Under the pieces are notes generated by a model that was given only the letters and a program-made list of their open reading frames with translations, was not told the origin of the DNA and ran no database searches. From contig OZ244031.1 of assembly GCA_965215045.1 (NCBI GenBank), positions 434,001 to 498,000 of the forward strand: 64,000 bases of DNA, in the 5' to 3' direction. The stretch is from G965215045 sp965215045. GTDB taxonomy: Bacteria > Pseudomonadota > Gammaproteobacteria > JABABF01. A program made the translations under genes and the position numbers. Of the stretch, positions 37,301 to 52,300 are shown one piece after another (positions within the stretch are counted from its first letter, which is position 1; each line of letters opens with the position of its first letter).

Positions 37301-40300
37301 TCACACCATCCAGCAACTCAAGCCCCGTCACCCGGTAGTCGGAGCGCGCCACCGTCAGCGGCTCCTCGGCACTCGCCAGGGGATTGCCCATATCATCCCG
37401 TACCACGACCTGCAGAATGAGCGGCGGGGTGCGGGGATTCGGCAACTCGTCATCAGCCACCTGAAGCAGCACATTCTGGGGGAAGGCAAAGGTTGTGCCA
37501 TCAGCGACCGCCGGCACCGTTGATTGAAAGTCGACCTCGACCGGGAAATTTTGCATGCTGCTTTCCAGGCGCAGCAACGGCCCTTCCCCGCGCGTCGACA
37601 GGTACAAGCTCAGATCCTCTGCATCCTCCGCCTGGTGATTGCGAACCCACACGGTCAGGCGCGTCCGGGTGCCCTCGGCAACCGTTGCCGGGGCCAGCAA
37701 CAAGTCCAGGGACAGCGGTGCCTCGAGTGCACGGATCTGAACGGAGGTGTCGGGCACAGGCAAGTCCATCTGGTCTTCGGCGTATTCGAAAGCGGTAAAG
37801 CGCGCTGAGGCCACCGACACGGTCCAGGTGCCAGACGACGGCAGGGCCAGGCTCACGGGCAGGTTCACGGGCGTCGACCGGGCGGCATCCACGGGCTGGG
37901 TGAAGGGGTCTGCGGCCGGCAGCGTGCGGAAGATGGAAACCGGGTTGTCCGGGTCCCCCGCCTCTGCCGCCTGGAATTCCACCTCCACCGGGGCCGGCAG
38001 CATGCCATTGAATGTCAGGCTCACCGGCAGTGGTGCCGTCGCATACAGCGTGCCGCCCGGGTTCATGAAATCCAGGGCCGTCACTGCGTAGTCGTTGCGC
38101 GCAATGGTTATCCGGGACTCGCGGTGCTGGCGGAAGAAAACCACTTGTGCACCCGTTTGATGGGCACTAATCATCGTCCCATGAACCCTTAACTCAAAAG
38201 TCTCGGCCGGCTCGGGGATATCGTCCGAAAGTACTACTATCGGTAAGCTTCCTAAACGACCGGTGTTGTATAGAGGAAAATCAGCCGACCAGGTCAGGTC
38301 CGCTCCTGTGGGAGCAGGGAAAGGAGGATGTAATACCCTTATCTCCATACTCAATGCCAGGCTGTTTGCTCTTACGGCGTTTTTAAAATTCAGCGGCATA
38401 CGATATATCTCGCGACGCTCCTCAACCACCCGGTCGCCGGCACGCAGAGCTAAGGCGTATGCAAATGGTGCCAGGGCCTCGATCGGGCGAGGTGCCACAT
38501 CATCAGAGAAGGGCAGCTCCCGCTGGTCGCCCGGCTCCGCACTGGCAAAGCGGGCACCCGTGAGCACCAGCTCATAATCACCCGCTTGCGGCAGGCGGAA
38601 GGGCAGGAGCACATCGGTTTGTGCGGACACGCCATCTCCCACCACCCGGGTCCGGGTGCGGGCGAAGACGCGTCCCCGTCTCTCCCAGCCCAGTAACACC
38701 ACATCATCGGGCCACAGCACCGCACCCATACTGCCGCAGCGGCCCGCCCGGCAATCCTCGGTCGAAGTGTCTGTGCTGCCAGCCACGGTAACCAGGATTT
38801 CCCCCTCGTGGCACGACTCAGTTGGTAACAGGCTGTCACTGACTCGATCCCTGCACTCTGTTTCTATCAGGGGATCTTCAGCACCCTCATCGCTGGCGTA
38901 AATCTGTTCGGCACTCGTAACTCCGTGCCTCTCCTCCTCCCAGCCGTACACGGGCTGGATGTTAAAGGTGCGGATTTCGTAGCCATGGCGCGGGATGGTG
39001 AGCAACACCGCCACGGTCTGTGTTGTGGGCTCCAGTGAACTCACCGCATCCACGTACAAGATAAAGCTCTCGCGGGGTTCGGCCAGGTGATCGGCGATAA
39101 AGTGCACCCACACCGCTTCAGAGGGCGTCGAGGCACTTAACACGAAAACCGGTGGCTCGATCGGATCAGCGCTCTCATTCACAAATTGCAGATCCGCCCC
39201 GAAGTCGTGCCGCAGCGTCACCCTGAGCTCCTCACCCTGCTGCAGCTCGCCCACCTGCACTCTCACCCGCACCGTTGTATCTTCCACACCCGTGGTGTCA
39301 ATGCCCGTGACCAGCTCGGATGGAGACACCCGCACGAGCGGCTCTGACACGCTCACCATCTGCGTCGCCGGCACGCCGTCCAGGTCCCGCTGGTCCCCGC
39401 CGGTGAATGACTCAAAACTCGCAGAACGCAGGGTGAATTCATACTCGCCCGCGCGCGCAAGCCACACTCGATCGATGACGGCAGAACTCTGAGCCCCGAC
39501 AAGACGCAGCTCCCTGCTATCCAACTCAACCGTCGTCGCACCCGAGCTGACACTCCAAGCGACCACGACCCGCACTGCGGCACCTGCCGGAACGGTGCCG
39601 TTCAACTGCACGACCGGCCGCAACAGGCCGCCCGCCACCGCCTCCGCCGGCAAGCCCACAAGGCTCGCGGCAAAGCCGTGACGCACAATGACTGTCTCCG
39701 TGCTCGCCACCACCATCGGCACCGGGTGCAGTCTGCTCAAGCTGATGCGCACCCGCTCCCGGCCCTCCGGCAGATCATCCTGCCGTGCCATCAGGTCGAC
39801 CATGAAGTCCGGGGTGGTCGGCCCCAGTTCAAATTCGACGGTGGTCGACGCCCCGGGGTTGAAATACAGATCATCGCTTGCGAGCTCCAGGCGGAATCTC
39901 ACGCGGGTGAGCAGCTGGGTGTCCGGCGTCACACTCAGGGTCGCCGTCTCGCCCTCGACGAGCTCAGACCGGGACAGGGACAAGCGCGGCTGCGCCGCCC
40001 TCACCCTGATCTGCGGACGCACCAACTCTGCCGCAGACGGAATGTCCCGCTGGTCCAGCGCAGCAGAGGACTCGAACTTCGCACCCTCCACCGTCAAGGT
40101 CCAGACCCCCACCTCCAAGCCGGTTAATGTCGTCTGGCCCGTGCTCTGTCCCGCATCGACCGTAAACGGCTGCGCCCGGGTTTCCACTCCCCCTCCTTCC
40201 ATGGTCGCTCTCAGGGTTCCATTCACCGCCACCGGCACCACCCCGTTCAAAGCGAACTCCACTTCCACGGGCGTCCCCTCCCGCTGCTCCGCCGCGACAT

Positions 40301-43300
40301 CCAGGGCCGTGAACGCATAGCCGTGACGGGCGATGTGCAGGGCGACCACCCCCGGTGCTATTGCGCGGTCCATCTCAAACGCCCTGATCAACACTCTCTG
40401 GCGCGGCTCCGGTGCCAGGGTGTCCAGGCGCGCCACCAGTTGCACAGTTTTCTGCGCCGTCTTCGTGCTCAATTCCACCATGGTCAGTGAAAATTCCACC
40501 TCGGCTGCCGGCTCGGCAACAAGGCTGACCATCAGGACCTCTTCCGACAACAGGTTTGCAGCACTCACCGTCAGGGTGGTTGCAGACCCTTCCTGCAGGG
40601 ACTCCCGGGCCAGGGACAAGCTGATCCGGCTGTCTTCCAACACCGGCAGGTCGACAAATTCCGGCACCACATCGATCTCCAACTGGTCCTGCTTCTCCTC
40701 CGGCAAAGTGGGCACACCAGCAGCCGATTCAAAAGTCAGTTTGCGCGCCGAAATCCTGTAATTCCCTGTGCGCTGTGGAATAAACTGGTAACGCAGGATT
40801 TTCTCACCTGCCGCAATCCGCAGCAGGGGTCCTTCCGGGGAAGCACCCGAAAAACTGATATCCAAAAACGTCGTAGCCTCCTCCGGTGCCCTCGCATTCA
40901 ACTCTACTACCACCGTTACCGTCGTCCCCGGGCGCAGCGACTGCGGCTGCACCTGTAACAACGCCATATAGCCGTGGCGCGGCACTGTAAACTCGGCGGT
41001 AGTCACAATCTCCTCCCCGCCCACATTCGCACGCCCCTGCAACACGATGGACTCCCGGGGTTCCGCCAGCATATCGACCAGCACCTCCACCGTTACCGCC
41101 GCCGTCGAATGGTCCGCATCCAGGAAAACCGTCGATGAGGAAAAGACAATGTCCGTCCGGCCAACGGTTTCCAGCATGACCTGTACCCTACGGTCGCCCA
41201 GGTTCTCCAGGCGCACCGTCAGGGTCACCGTATCGCCCTCCAGCAAAAACACCTCGCTCAGGCTCAGTGTCAGCTCCGCCGGTTCCAATACGCGCAGGGT
41301 GGCGCTGACACCCGCACCTTCCGCCCCGGCCTGGTCCGTGCCCGCACCGGGGTCGGCAAACAGCACCGACACCAGTTCCAGTTCGTAGTCCCCGGTGCGC
41401 ACCGGGGTCACAGGCAGGCTGCCGGAGGGCTGGCCCGAAGCGATCGCCAATTCCAGCCGTTCCTCTGTGCCGCCGCCCCCGGTCAGTGCCGGTCTCACGT
41501 TCAGCACAGCGGTAACTGCCGACGGCACCGGGGCGTTCAATTCCAGGCGCAGCTCGGTCGTCCCGCCCACAGAGAGCTGGTCGGGATGCGCCGCCAGGGA
41601 TTCCACGGCGTAACCATGGCGCGGAATCGCAAACGCCACTTCCTGTCTCAGCGACAGCTCACCGACAGGCGCGGTCACCGTGATTTGCACCGGCTCCCGG
41701 GGCTCGGGCAGCCCGTCCCGGAGCACGAACACCTCCACGGTGCGGCTCGAAGAGACACTGCTCAATTGGAATGTCGTCGTTGAAAAACGCAGGTCCGCCG
41801 TACGCCCTGGCGGGATATCGATATTCACCGTCAGTGCCTCACCGCCGGACAGGTTGACGCCCCTGACCGTCAGGCGCAGTGTGCTGCCCTCTGCGGCCTC
41901 GCCCTGCAGGGTCCCGGACAATTCCAGGAGCAGGCCCGCCCCCTCCTCCGTTACCTGGAACTCCAGGGGCTCCCCGGGAAACTCCAGGTCCACCTGGTCG
42001 CCCTCCAGGTATTCCAGTTCATCGAAAAATGCGAACACGATCTCCGTGGCATGATCTCCGGCTGTCCGCAGGCGGAGAATTCTTTCATCCGTATCACTCG
42101 GGCCCTCCTCCGGGTCAATGAGCCACTCCAAGGGCACGATGAAACCGCCGGGGTCCCGGTGAAAGCCGTTGATAGCCACAAGAACCGGTGGCGGCGCATT
42201 CAGGCGCACCACCAGTTCGGCACCCACATCCAGGCTCAGCTGCGGCACGGAAAGCTCCAGGCTCAACACGACATAGTCATCGCGCGGGATTGTCAGTCGC
42301 GCGGTCCCGGGGACCGCTCCCGGGGCACTCACTTCAATCTCGATCGTCTCCCGGGGTTCCGGATCATCGTCATTGATCACCTGCACCATGACCGTCCCGG
42401 TGCGGGCGTCCGCCGTAAAGACCAGGATCTCCGGTTGCCAACTCAAATCCCGGGTACTCGCCTCCGGCACCGTGATGCTGACCGTGGAAACCTCGCCCGG
42501 AAACAGGTTGATCGCACTGACCCTCAGCTCCGTCATATCCCCCGCCCCCGTCCCCTCGTGCAACAGTACCTCCTCCAAGCGCGCAAACAGCCGGGGCTGC
42601 AGCGAGGAACCTTCCCGCGGGGTCACCGTCACGTGCGCCCTGGGCGAGGGCACCTCCTCCAACAGGCTCCGCTGGTCGCCACCGATAAACTGCGTAAAGT
42701 TGGCAGCGACCACCTCCACGGCGTAGAGCTCGGGCACGGTCAGCGCACTGCCATCGACAAAAGTCGTGCTCCCCCGGGTCGAACCCGCGGGGATCATGAG
42801 CTGCTCCCGCACCGAGACCCCCGTGGTCGCCGCCTGCAGGACAACCTCCAGGTTCGAGGGTGCCGCCTCGTTGAGCCTCACTTCCGCGCGCACCGGCTGG
42901 AATATTCGCACCCGTCCCGGCGCAACCGTCAAAGCGGCAATCCTGTACCCGTTACGCGGGATGAAGACACTGAGCGCATCCGGCACAGCACCCGGGGCAC
43001 TCGCCGTGAGTTCCACCTGCTCGCGGGGCTCGGCCAAGCCATCCGCCACCGCCCTGACCTCCACCGTCGCCGTCCGGGCAGACGCATCCAGGCTCAATTC
43101 CAGCCTCTCCAACTGCAGCCCGGTGCCCGGACCCTCGATGCTCAGCGTCACTTCCAACTCACCGCCCAGCAGGTTGGCACTGACCCGCAAATCAGCAGTG
43201 CTCCCCTCCGCCACTTCGTTCATCTCCGAGGCCCCCACCAGTTCCACATTCAGTGCCAACCCACCCAGGGCACTGACAGAACGGGGAGCAAAAGCATTGA

Positions 43301-46300
43301 GCAATACGCGCTGGTCTTCGGCCAAATCCATGGGCGTCGACCCAAACGCTGCATCGCCTTGCAGACCGAGCTCATACTCCCCTTCCGCCGGCAACGACAG
43401 GCTGACCCGCCCGGTCCGGGCACCCGCCTCGATGACCAGCTGCCCCTGCACCGTTACGCCGCCGGCCATCGTCGCCTGCACCGTCGCTCCCACCACCGCC
43501 GGGGCCTCTGCATTCAACACCAGCTCCACCGGTACCCGTGTGCCGGCGCGCACCTGCACCGGGGCATTCAACTCGGCAACCGCGTACCCATTGCGCGCGA
43601 TAGACACCTCCACCGTGGGCGTGGTCGCCCGCATCGCACTCGCTTGAATCATGAGCCTCTCCCGGGGCTCGGGGACACCATCTTCCAATGCCTTCACCGT
43701 CAGCTCCGCCCGCGGTATCGCCTGGCTCAACAGCAACTCCGTGTCGGAGAACTCCAGCTCGCCCGCAGACAGGGCGAGCAATGAAACCCTGAGCGATGCA
43801 CCCGACAGCAGGTTCTCTGCGCTGACCCGCAGTGTCGCCGTCTGCCCCCCTTCCACCAGGATATTCCTCCCGTCCACAAACGCAAGCCGCAGCACCACCC
43901 TCTCCCGCAGGCGCGTCTGCCGTGGCGGTGCCCGCAACTCCAGACGCTGCTGGTCCAAGGCAAGAGATGACTCGAACTGCGCCTCGCCCTCCGCTATCGT
44001 AACCGTCCAGACCCCCGCCTCCAAGCTGGCATACGTCGCCTGCCCCATGCTCTGTCCCGCATCGATCGTAAACCGCTGCTCCCGGACATCCCCGCTCTCG
44101 TCCATGGTCGCCCTCAGGGTCCCGTTCACCACCACCGGTGCCACTCCGTTCAAAGCGATCTCCACTTCCAGCGGCGTCCTCGCACGATGTTCCGCCGCCA
44201 CCTCCAGGGCCGTGATCGCATAGCCGTGACGCGCAATCGACACCTCTGTACTCGTCTCCAGACCCTCGATCTCCACGGCACTGCCCCGGATCTCCACTCT
44301 CTCCCGGGCCTCCGGCTCCACACCATCAGCCGCCGCCCGCATCACAAGCTCTGCCTGTGGTGCCGACGCCGTCAGGGTAACGGTCGTCAATGTCAGCTCC
44401 AGGGCCCGGGACAAGAACAGGTCCGTGTCATACAGCGCATCCACCCGCAACTCCACCCGCAACTCCTGCCCCCGCAGCAGGTTCTCGGCACTGACCCGCA
44501 GCGTCGCCGTCTGTCCCTCCGCCAAGGTATTGCCTTCCGCCAGGCTCACCAGCCGTAGTACCACCGGCCCCAACACCCGTACCTGCGGTGGCGGCACCAG
44601 CAGCTCCAGACCCACTTGGTCCAGGTACCCGGATGAGCTGAACTTCGGAGCCAACACCGTCAGGGTCCAGGTGCCCGCCTCCAGGCCGGCATAAGTCATC
44701 CGGCCCATGCCCTGTCCCGGTGCGACGAGCTCGACCGGCGACTCCCGGATGACCGTTCCATCTGCCAAGGTGGCCTGCGGGGTCCCATTCACCGCCACCG
44801 GTGCCACCCCGTTCAAAGCGATCTCCACTTCCAGGGGTGTCTGTGCACGATGTTCCGCCGCCACCTCCAGGGCCGTGATCGCATAGCCGTGACGCGCAAT
44901 CGCCACCTCCGCAGTCGCCTCCAGGCCTTCGATCTCCACGGCACTGCCCCGGATCACTACACTCTCCCGGGGCTCCGGTGCCACCGTGTCAGCCGCCGCC
45001 CGCATCACAACCTGCACCTGTGGCGTCGATGCGGTCAGGGTAACGGTCGTCAATGTCAGCTCCAAGGTCCGGGACAAGAACAGGTCTGTGTCATACTGCG
45101 CATCCACTCGCAACTCCACCCGCAACTCCTGCCCCGGCAGCAGGTTCTCGGCACTGACCCGCAGCGTCGCCGTCTGCCCCTCCGCCAAGGTATCCCCAGC
45201 GGCCAGGCTCACAATCTGCAATGCCACCGGCCCCAACACTCGTACCTGCGGCGGTGCCACCAGCAGCTCCAGACCCACTTGATCCAGGTACCCGGATGAG
45301 CTGAACTTCGGAGCCAACACCGTCAGGGTCCAGGTGCCCGCCTCCAAGCCGGCATAAGTCATCCGGCCCATATCCTGTCCCGGTGCGACGATCTCGACCG
45401 GCGACTCCCGGATGACCGTTCCATCTGCCAAGGTGGCCTGCGGAGTCCCATTCACCGCCACCGGTGCCATCCCGTTCAAAGTGAGCTCCACTTCCAGCGG
45501 TGTCTGTGCACGATGCTCCGCCGCAACATCCAGGGCCGTGATCGCATAGCCGTGACGCGCAATCGCCACTTCTGTGCTCGCCTCCAGGCTCACACCTTCC
45601 ACGGATACACTGCCCCGGATCTCCACCATCTCCCGCCGCTCCGGTGCCACCGTGTCTATCGCCGCCCGCATCACAACCTGTGCCTGTGGCGTCGATGCGG
45701 TCAGGGTAACGGTCGTCAATGTCAGCTCCAGGGCCCGGGACAAGAACAGGTCCGTGTCATACTGCGCATCCACTCGCAACTCCACCCGCAACTCCTGCCC
45801 CGGCAGCAGGTTCTCTGCACTGACCCGCAGCGTCGCCGTCCGGCCCTCCACCAGGGTATTATCTGGCGCCAGGCTCACCAGCTGCAGTGATACATCCTCC
45901 AGCAGGCGTGTCTGCCGGGGCACCGCCAGAAGTTCCGGACGCTGCTGGTCCAAGGCAAGAGACGACGCAAAGCTCGCCGTTGTAACCATCACGGTCCAAC
46001 TCCCCGCCGGCAGGCCGTCGGCATACGTCGCCCGGCCTGTACTCTCTCCCGCCTCGATACTGAACGGCTGCTCCCGTGCATCCCCACCTCCTTCCGGAGT
46101 GGCACTCAGGGTACCATTCACCGCCACCGGTGCCACCCCGTTCAAAGTGAGCTCCACTTCCAGCGGTGTCTGGGCACGATGCTCCGCCGCAACATCCAGG
46201 GCCGTGATCGCATAGCCGTGACGCGCAATCGCCACTTCTGTGCTCGCCTCCAGGCTCACACCTTCCACGGATACACTGCCCCGGATCTCCACCATCTCCC

Positions 46301-49300
46301 GCCGCTCCGGTGCCACCGTGTCTATCGCCGCCCGCATCACAACCTGTGCCCGCGGCGTCGACGCGGTCAGGGTAACGGTCGTCAATGTCAGCTCCAGGGC
46401 CCGGGACAAGAACAGGTCCGTGTCATACTGCGCATCCACTCGCAACTCCACCCGCAACTCCTGCCCCGGCAGCAGGTTCTCTGCACTGACCCGCAGCGTC
46501 GCCGTCCGGCCCTCCACCAGGGTATTGTCTGGCGCCAGGCTCACCAGCTGCAGTGATACATCCTCCAGCAGGCGTGTCTGCCGGGGCACCGCCAGAAGTT
46601 CCGGACGCTGCTGGTCCAAGGCAAGAGACGACGCAAAGCTCGCCGTTGTAACCATCACGGTCCAACTCCCCGCCGGCAGGCCGTCGGCATACGTCGCCCG
46701 GCCTGTACTCTCTCCCGCCTCGATACTGAACGGCTGCTCCCGTGCATCCCCACCTCCTTCCGGAGTGGCACTCAGGGCCCCATTCACCGCCACCGACACC
46801 ACCCCGTTCAAAGCGATCGCCACTTCCAGCGGCGTCTGGGCACGATGTTCCGCTGCAACTTCCAGGGCCGTTACTGCATAACCGTGCCGCGCAATTGCCA
46901 CCTCTGCAGTCGCCTCCAGGGCCTCGGCCTCCACGGCACTGCCCCGGATCTCCACGATTTCCCGGGGCTCCGGTGCCACCGTGTCTATCGCCGCCCGCAT
47001 CACGATCTGCGCCCGCGGCGTCGACACCGTCAGGGTCACGGTCGTCAATGTCAGGTCCAGGGTCTCGGACAAGAACAGCTCGCTCGCTGCCCGTGCATCT
47101 ACCCGCAACTCCACCCGCAACTCCTGTCCCCGCAGCAGGCTCTCTGCGCTGAGCTGCAGCGTCGCCGTCTGGCCCTCCACCAGGGTATCCCCCGCGGCCA
47201 GGCTCACAAGCCGCAGTGCCACCATGTCCCGCAGCCGCGTCTGCCGCGGCGGTGCCAGCAGCTCCAGACGCTCCTGGTCCAGGACCAGGGACGACTCGAA
47301 CTCCGCCTCACCCTCTGCTATGGTCACGGTCCAGGTGCCCGCCTCCAGGCTGGCAAAGCTGGCATATCCCGTGCTCTGTCCCGCATCGACCGCAAACCGC
47401 TGCTCCCGGGTCTCACCGCTCCCTTCCAAGGTGGCTGTCAGGGTCCCGTTCACCGCCACCGGCACCACCCCGTTCAAAACGATCGCCACTTCCAGCGGTG
47501 TCTGGGCACGCTGCTCCGCCGCAAGCTCCAGGGCCGTTACCGCATAGCCGTGACGCGCAATCGCCACCTCTGTGCTCGCCTCCAAGCTCGCATCTTCCAC
47601 GGATGCGCTGGCCCGGATCTCCACACTCTCCCGGGCCTCCGGTGCCACCGTGTCCGCCGCCGCCCGCATCACGATCCGCGCCTGCGGCGTCGACGCCGTC
47701 AGAGTAACAGTCGTCAATGTCAGCTCCAGGGTCTGGGACAAGAACAGGTCTGTCGCGAACTCTGCATCCACCTGCAACTCCACCCGCAACTCCTGCCCCC
47801 GCAGCAGGTTCTCAGCACTGACCCGCAACGTCGCCGTCTGACCCTCCGCCAGGGTATTGTCTGTCGCCAGACTCACCAGCTGCAGTGATACATCCCCCAG
47901 CAGGTGCGTCTGCCGGGGCACCGCCAGCAGTTCCGGATACTGCTGGTCCAAGGCAAGAGACGACGCAAACTCCGCCTCACCCTCTGCTATCGTCACGGTC
48001 CAAGTGCCCGCCGGCAGGTCGGCATACGTCGCCTGGCCCGTGCTCTCTCCCGTCTCAATACTGAACGGCTGCTCCCGGACCTCACTACTCCCTTCCATGG
48101 TCGCCCTCAGGGTCCCATTCACCCCCACCGGCACCACCCCGTTCAAAATGATCTCCACTTCCAGCGGCGTCCCCGCACGCTGCTCCGCCGCCACTTCCAG
48201 GGCCGTGATCGCATAGCCGTGACGCGCAATCGACACTTCCGCAGTCGCCTCCAGGCCTTCGATCTCCACGGCACTGCCCCGGATCTCCACCCTCTCCCGG
48301 GCCTCCGGCTCCACTCCGTCCGCCGCCGCCCGCATCACGATCTGCGCCTGCGGCGTCGACGCCGTCAGGGTAACAGTAGTCAATACCAGCCCCAGGGTTT
48401 CCGACAGGTGCAAGTCTGATGCTGCCTGTGCATCCACCCGCAACTCCACCCGCAACTCCTGCCCCCGCAGCAGGTTCTCAGCACTGACCTGCAGCGTCGC
48501 CGTCTGCCCCTCCGCCAGGGTATCCCCTGCAGCCAGGCTCACAATCCGTAACACCACCTCTCCCAGGACTTCCAATGCCAAGGCCTCCAGCGGCAGTACG
48601 GGATACCTTTGATCCAGGCCCGTGAACTGCGCAAAGCTGGCCGTCGTGACCCGGAACAGGTAATTCCCCGGCTGGTCCAAATTGATGGAGAAGGATACCG
48701 AACTGTGTCCGGCGTCGATGGAGCTGCGCATTTCCGTGATGGAGATGCCATCCCTGGACGACTCCAGGCTGATGCTGACCGCGGGCGAGGAGACCGCATT
48801 CAACGCCGCCCGCAGTTCCAATACGTGCCCGGTGCGCAACTGGAGCTCCCCGGTACCCGGCACATCCAGGGCACCCAAACTCAACACGTAATCATTGCGC
48901 GGGATCTCCAGGCTTAACAACGCCCCCCGTACTTCGATACGGCGCAGCAAGACGTTATTCACATCCACTACCCTGCCGGCACGCACGAGGAAGTTTACGG
49001 TCTCCCGGGTCTCCGCCTTCCTGTCATCTTGAATGCTGATTGGCAGTGTCTTTTCCAAAATGGCGGCGGACAATAAAAAGGCCGTCCCCAAGACGACGTC
49101 ATCGGGGCGATCAGGAAGCACCTCCACTTCCAAGTACTCACCCGGCTCCAACAACCGCTCCAGGTAATTGGCACCGGCTTTCAAGATAGTGGAATCTCTC
49201 TCCGGCACTTCGGTTTTCCCCAAGCTGGCCTGCAATTGCAGCGGCAGCACGCGAAGCGTCGACACCTCACTCAGCACCGGAACCAGTTCCTGGTCTCCCG

Positions 49301-52300
49301 CCGCCGCCTGCACAAAGGAGGCCGTCGTCACCCGCAATTCGTAATCCCCCGCCTCCCGCAGGTACAAGGACACACTCTGCATCATACCGCCGGGATCGAT
49401 AAAGACACTCCGCGTGACCGTGCTCAGACCGTCTCCCCTCGCTTCCAGTACCAGCAATAACTCGCTCGGCACAAAGCCGTTCAGGGAAACGACCGCCATG
49501 AAGTCCGCCCCCACCTCAACCTCTGCAACCGACAGGCTCAGGGTACTCAGCTCGTAGCCATGGCGCACAATCGCCAGTTCCGTCTCCAGGTCTGCCAATT
49601 CCGGGGCATCGAGCGGGAGTGCCCGCAGTTGGAACACCTCCCGGGGTTCGGGCAGCTCGTCCTGCATCGCCCGCAGGCGCACCACCACCGATGGCACATC
49701 CACGGTCAGTTGCACCGTCGTCTCCGAAGTCAGCACCTCCAGGTCCAGCGTGTACTCCTCCGGTGCCAATGCCAAGCGCAAGTTCAGCGTGCTCGGCAGA
49801 TTTTCCACGCCCAGGTTTTTCACACTGACCGTCCACTCCCGGGTTTCGCCTTCCCGCATCACGAGCCGCCGCGGACGCCCCTCCAACTCCAAGCGCGGCA
49901 CATGCACCCTGAGCTGCTGTTCCCGAAAATCGGGGGCCGGGGGCACCTCCACCTGGTCCCTGCTAAGAGTGTCTTCCAGCGCAAAGGAGGCATCGCGGAC
50001 GGTCAGGGTATAGGTGCCGATCTCGGACAGGAAAAAGAAGGCGCGCACCGACACCTCGCCGGCAGGCACGACCGTATCCGTGCTGATGAGCAACATCTCC
50101 CCGCCCTGCCGGCGCGCCTCCACCGTCAGGCGCACGCCCTGCTGTGCCATGGACGAAACCGCGGCATTCAGAGACACCTCCACGGCAAAGCTCTCATTCC
50201 GCCCCACCCGCGGCGGCGACTGCAAACTCGCCACCCGGTAGTCATTGCGCGGTACCGTCAGGCGCACGGGCGGGGTCTCCGCCCAGACCTCGCCTGTGTC
50301 CAGCACCTCGTACTTTGCCGAGAGTTCGATGTTTCGCCTGGGCTGGGCGATATTGTCGTCCAAGACCCGCACTATGAACCCCCGCATATCCGGAGTCACC
50401 CGGTCTTGGATGCCGTCCCTGGTACGCAAGTTCCGTCTCTCCGCAACTACCAGCGCGTGACTTTCCTCGAGCGCGAACGCGAAAAAGAAGTCATAAAAAC
50501 CAACATTCTGATGCTCATCCTCCATGCCCAACAGGCTGCGGATACCGATGCGCAACAGGGTGCTCTCACCCTCCACCAGCTCGGTCGCATCCAAACTGGC
50601 TGTCAGGTCGATGCGCAGCAGATCGATGAGCAAGGTGCCAGTCGGTGCAGAAAGAAAGGCCAATTCCCCTTCACCATCGACAAAATAAGCGTCTATCACC
50701 CGCACCGTGTACGTGCCCGTGCGCACCAGGGCTACGCTCACGACGCCTGTTGAAGCACCGGCGGTAATCGTCGCTGTCGCCCGCACGGGTATCCTCTCAG
50801 ACTCCCGGAACAGGCCCAGGACCACCTCCGCATCACTGCCCGGTGCCGCCCGGTTCAAAGTCACACCCAATTCAAAGGGCCGGCCAGTAAACAATGGCGG
50901 CGACGGCAGAACCAGGTCGCTCAGCTCGTAGCCATTGCGCACAATGGCCAACAGCGTGGATGTGCTCGGCAGGCCCGGTGGCTCCGCCGTGCTCGCCGTA
51001 ATCCGCACCATCTCCCCGGGCTCCGGTGCCACCATGTCCTGCAGTACCCTCAGCACAACTTCTACCGACAGCATACCCGCCGTCAATGTCACCATGTTGC
51101 CGCCCTCAAACTCCAGCTCCCCGGACGGGCTGGCATCCAGCTGGACCTGCAGGGAAGAACTGCCGGCCGGCAATACCGTCACACTCACCGCCAGGGTCGT
51201 CCGCTCGCCCTCGGCCACCGTCTGCCGCTCCAGGGACAGTTGCAGCCGCGGCCGCTGCAGCTGCAACTCGTCGTGCACTTGGAACTCCTGCGGGGCGGCC
51301 GTCAAAGTCGGCGTGCCCACGCCATCGGCAAAGGACACGCTCCCCGTGACCACCCGCAGGATGTACTCACCCGGCAGTGGCGGCGTTACCATGCCGCGGG
51401 CGATGCTGTCACCCGCCGCAATCACCAGTGGTACAGACGCCACCGTGCCATCCGGTGTGCTCAATTCCACCTCCACGTTCAGATCGCTGGAGGCCGGGGC
51501 ATTTACGCTCAGCTCAAAGCGCATCGGCTCATTCACATAATGAGGTGCCTGGCCGATAATCGCAAGCCGGTTCAATTCATAGCCATTGCGCAAAATCTCA
51601 AAACTCAGGGTGCGAGTCACAAACACCCCGTCCACATCGATACTGGCCTGCAGCTGCACCACCTCCGTATCCTCCGGCAGCCCATCCATCTCGTCCACCG
51701 CCCGCACGTCCACCGTAATAAAAGGTGTCCCGGTACCCAGGAAGAGCCCTTCCGCACCCCCCTCTAAACGAACTCCACTTCCAAGTCCCACTCCACGCCC
51801 CAGCAGGGGATCCAACTCGCTCGCCCGCCCGGTCGGCAAAACCTCCATGTACGGCCGGTAACCCGGACCCGAAATCGAACCCGCAAACGGCAGGGGCAGG
51901 GGCTCCAATCTGAGCGTAACCACGCTCGCCGCTCCCCCCTCCTGCAACTGCAGGGAACCCGAAGTCAATTCGAGGATGAAATCTGACACCTGCAGTGGCA
52001 CATCCCTGGCCGCATCTGCGATCGCAAGCGGTGCCCCCGTATCCCGGAAAGTCGCCGATGTCGCCGACACCAGGTAGCTGCCCGCATCAGTCAGAGTGTG
52101 AGACAGGCTGCCGCTTCGCTCACCCCTGCCAATGGACAGCATCACTTCTTCAGACATCTGCACCGGGGTTTGGCGCGCCAGATCGATCGTCACATCCACC
52201 GTGGAGGCCGCCGGCCCGTCCAGCCCTGCAGTCAACATGAATGCAGTACTGACAATGATCTGCGCCGATAGGGTCAGACTGTTCAGCATGTTGTAATCAT

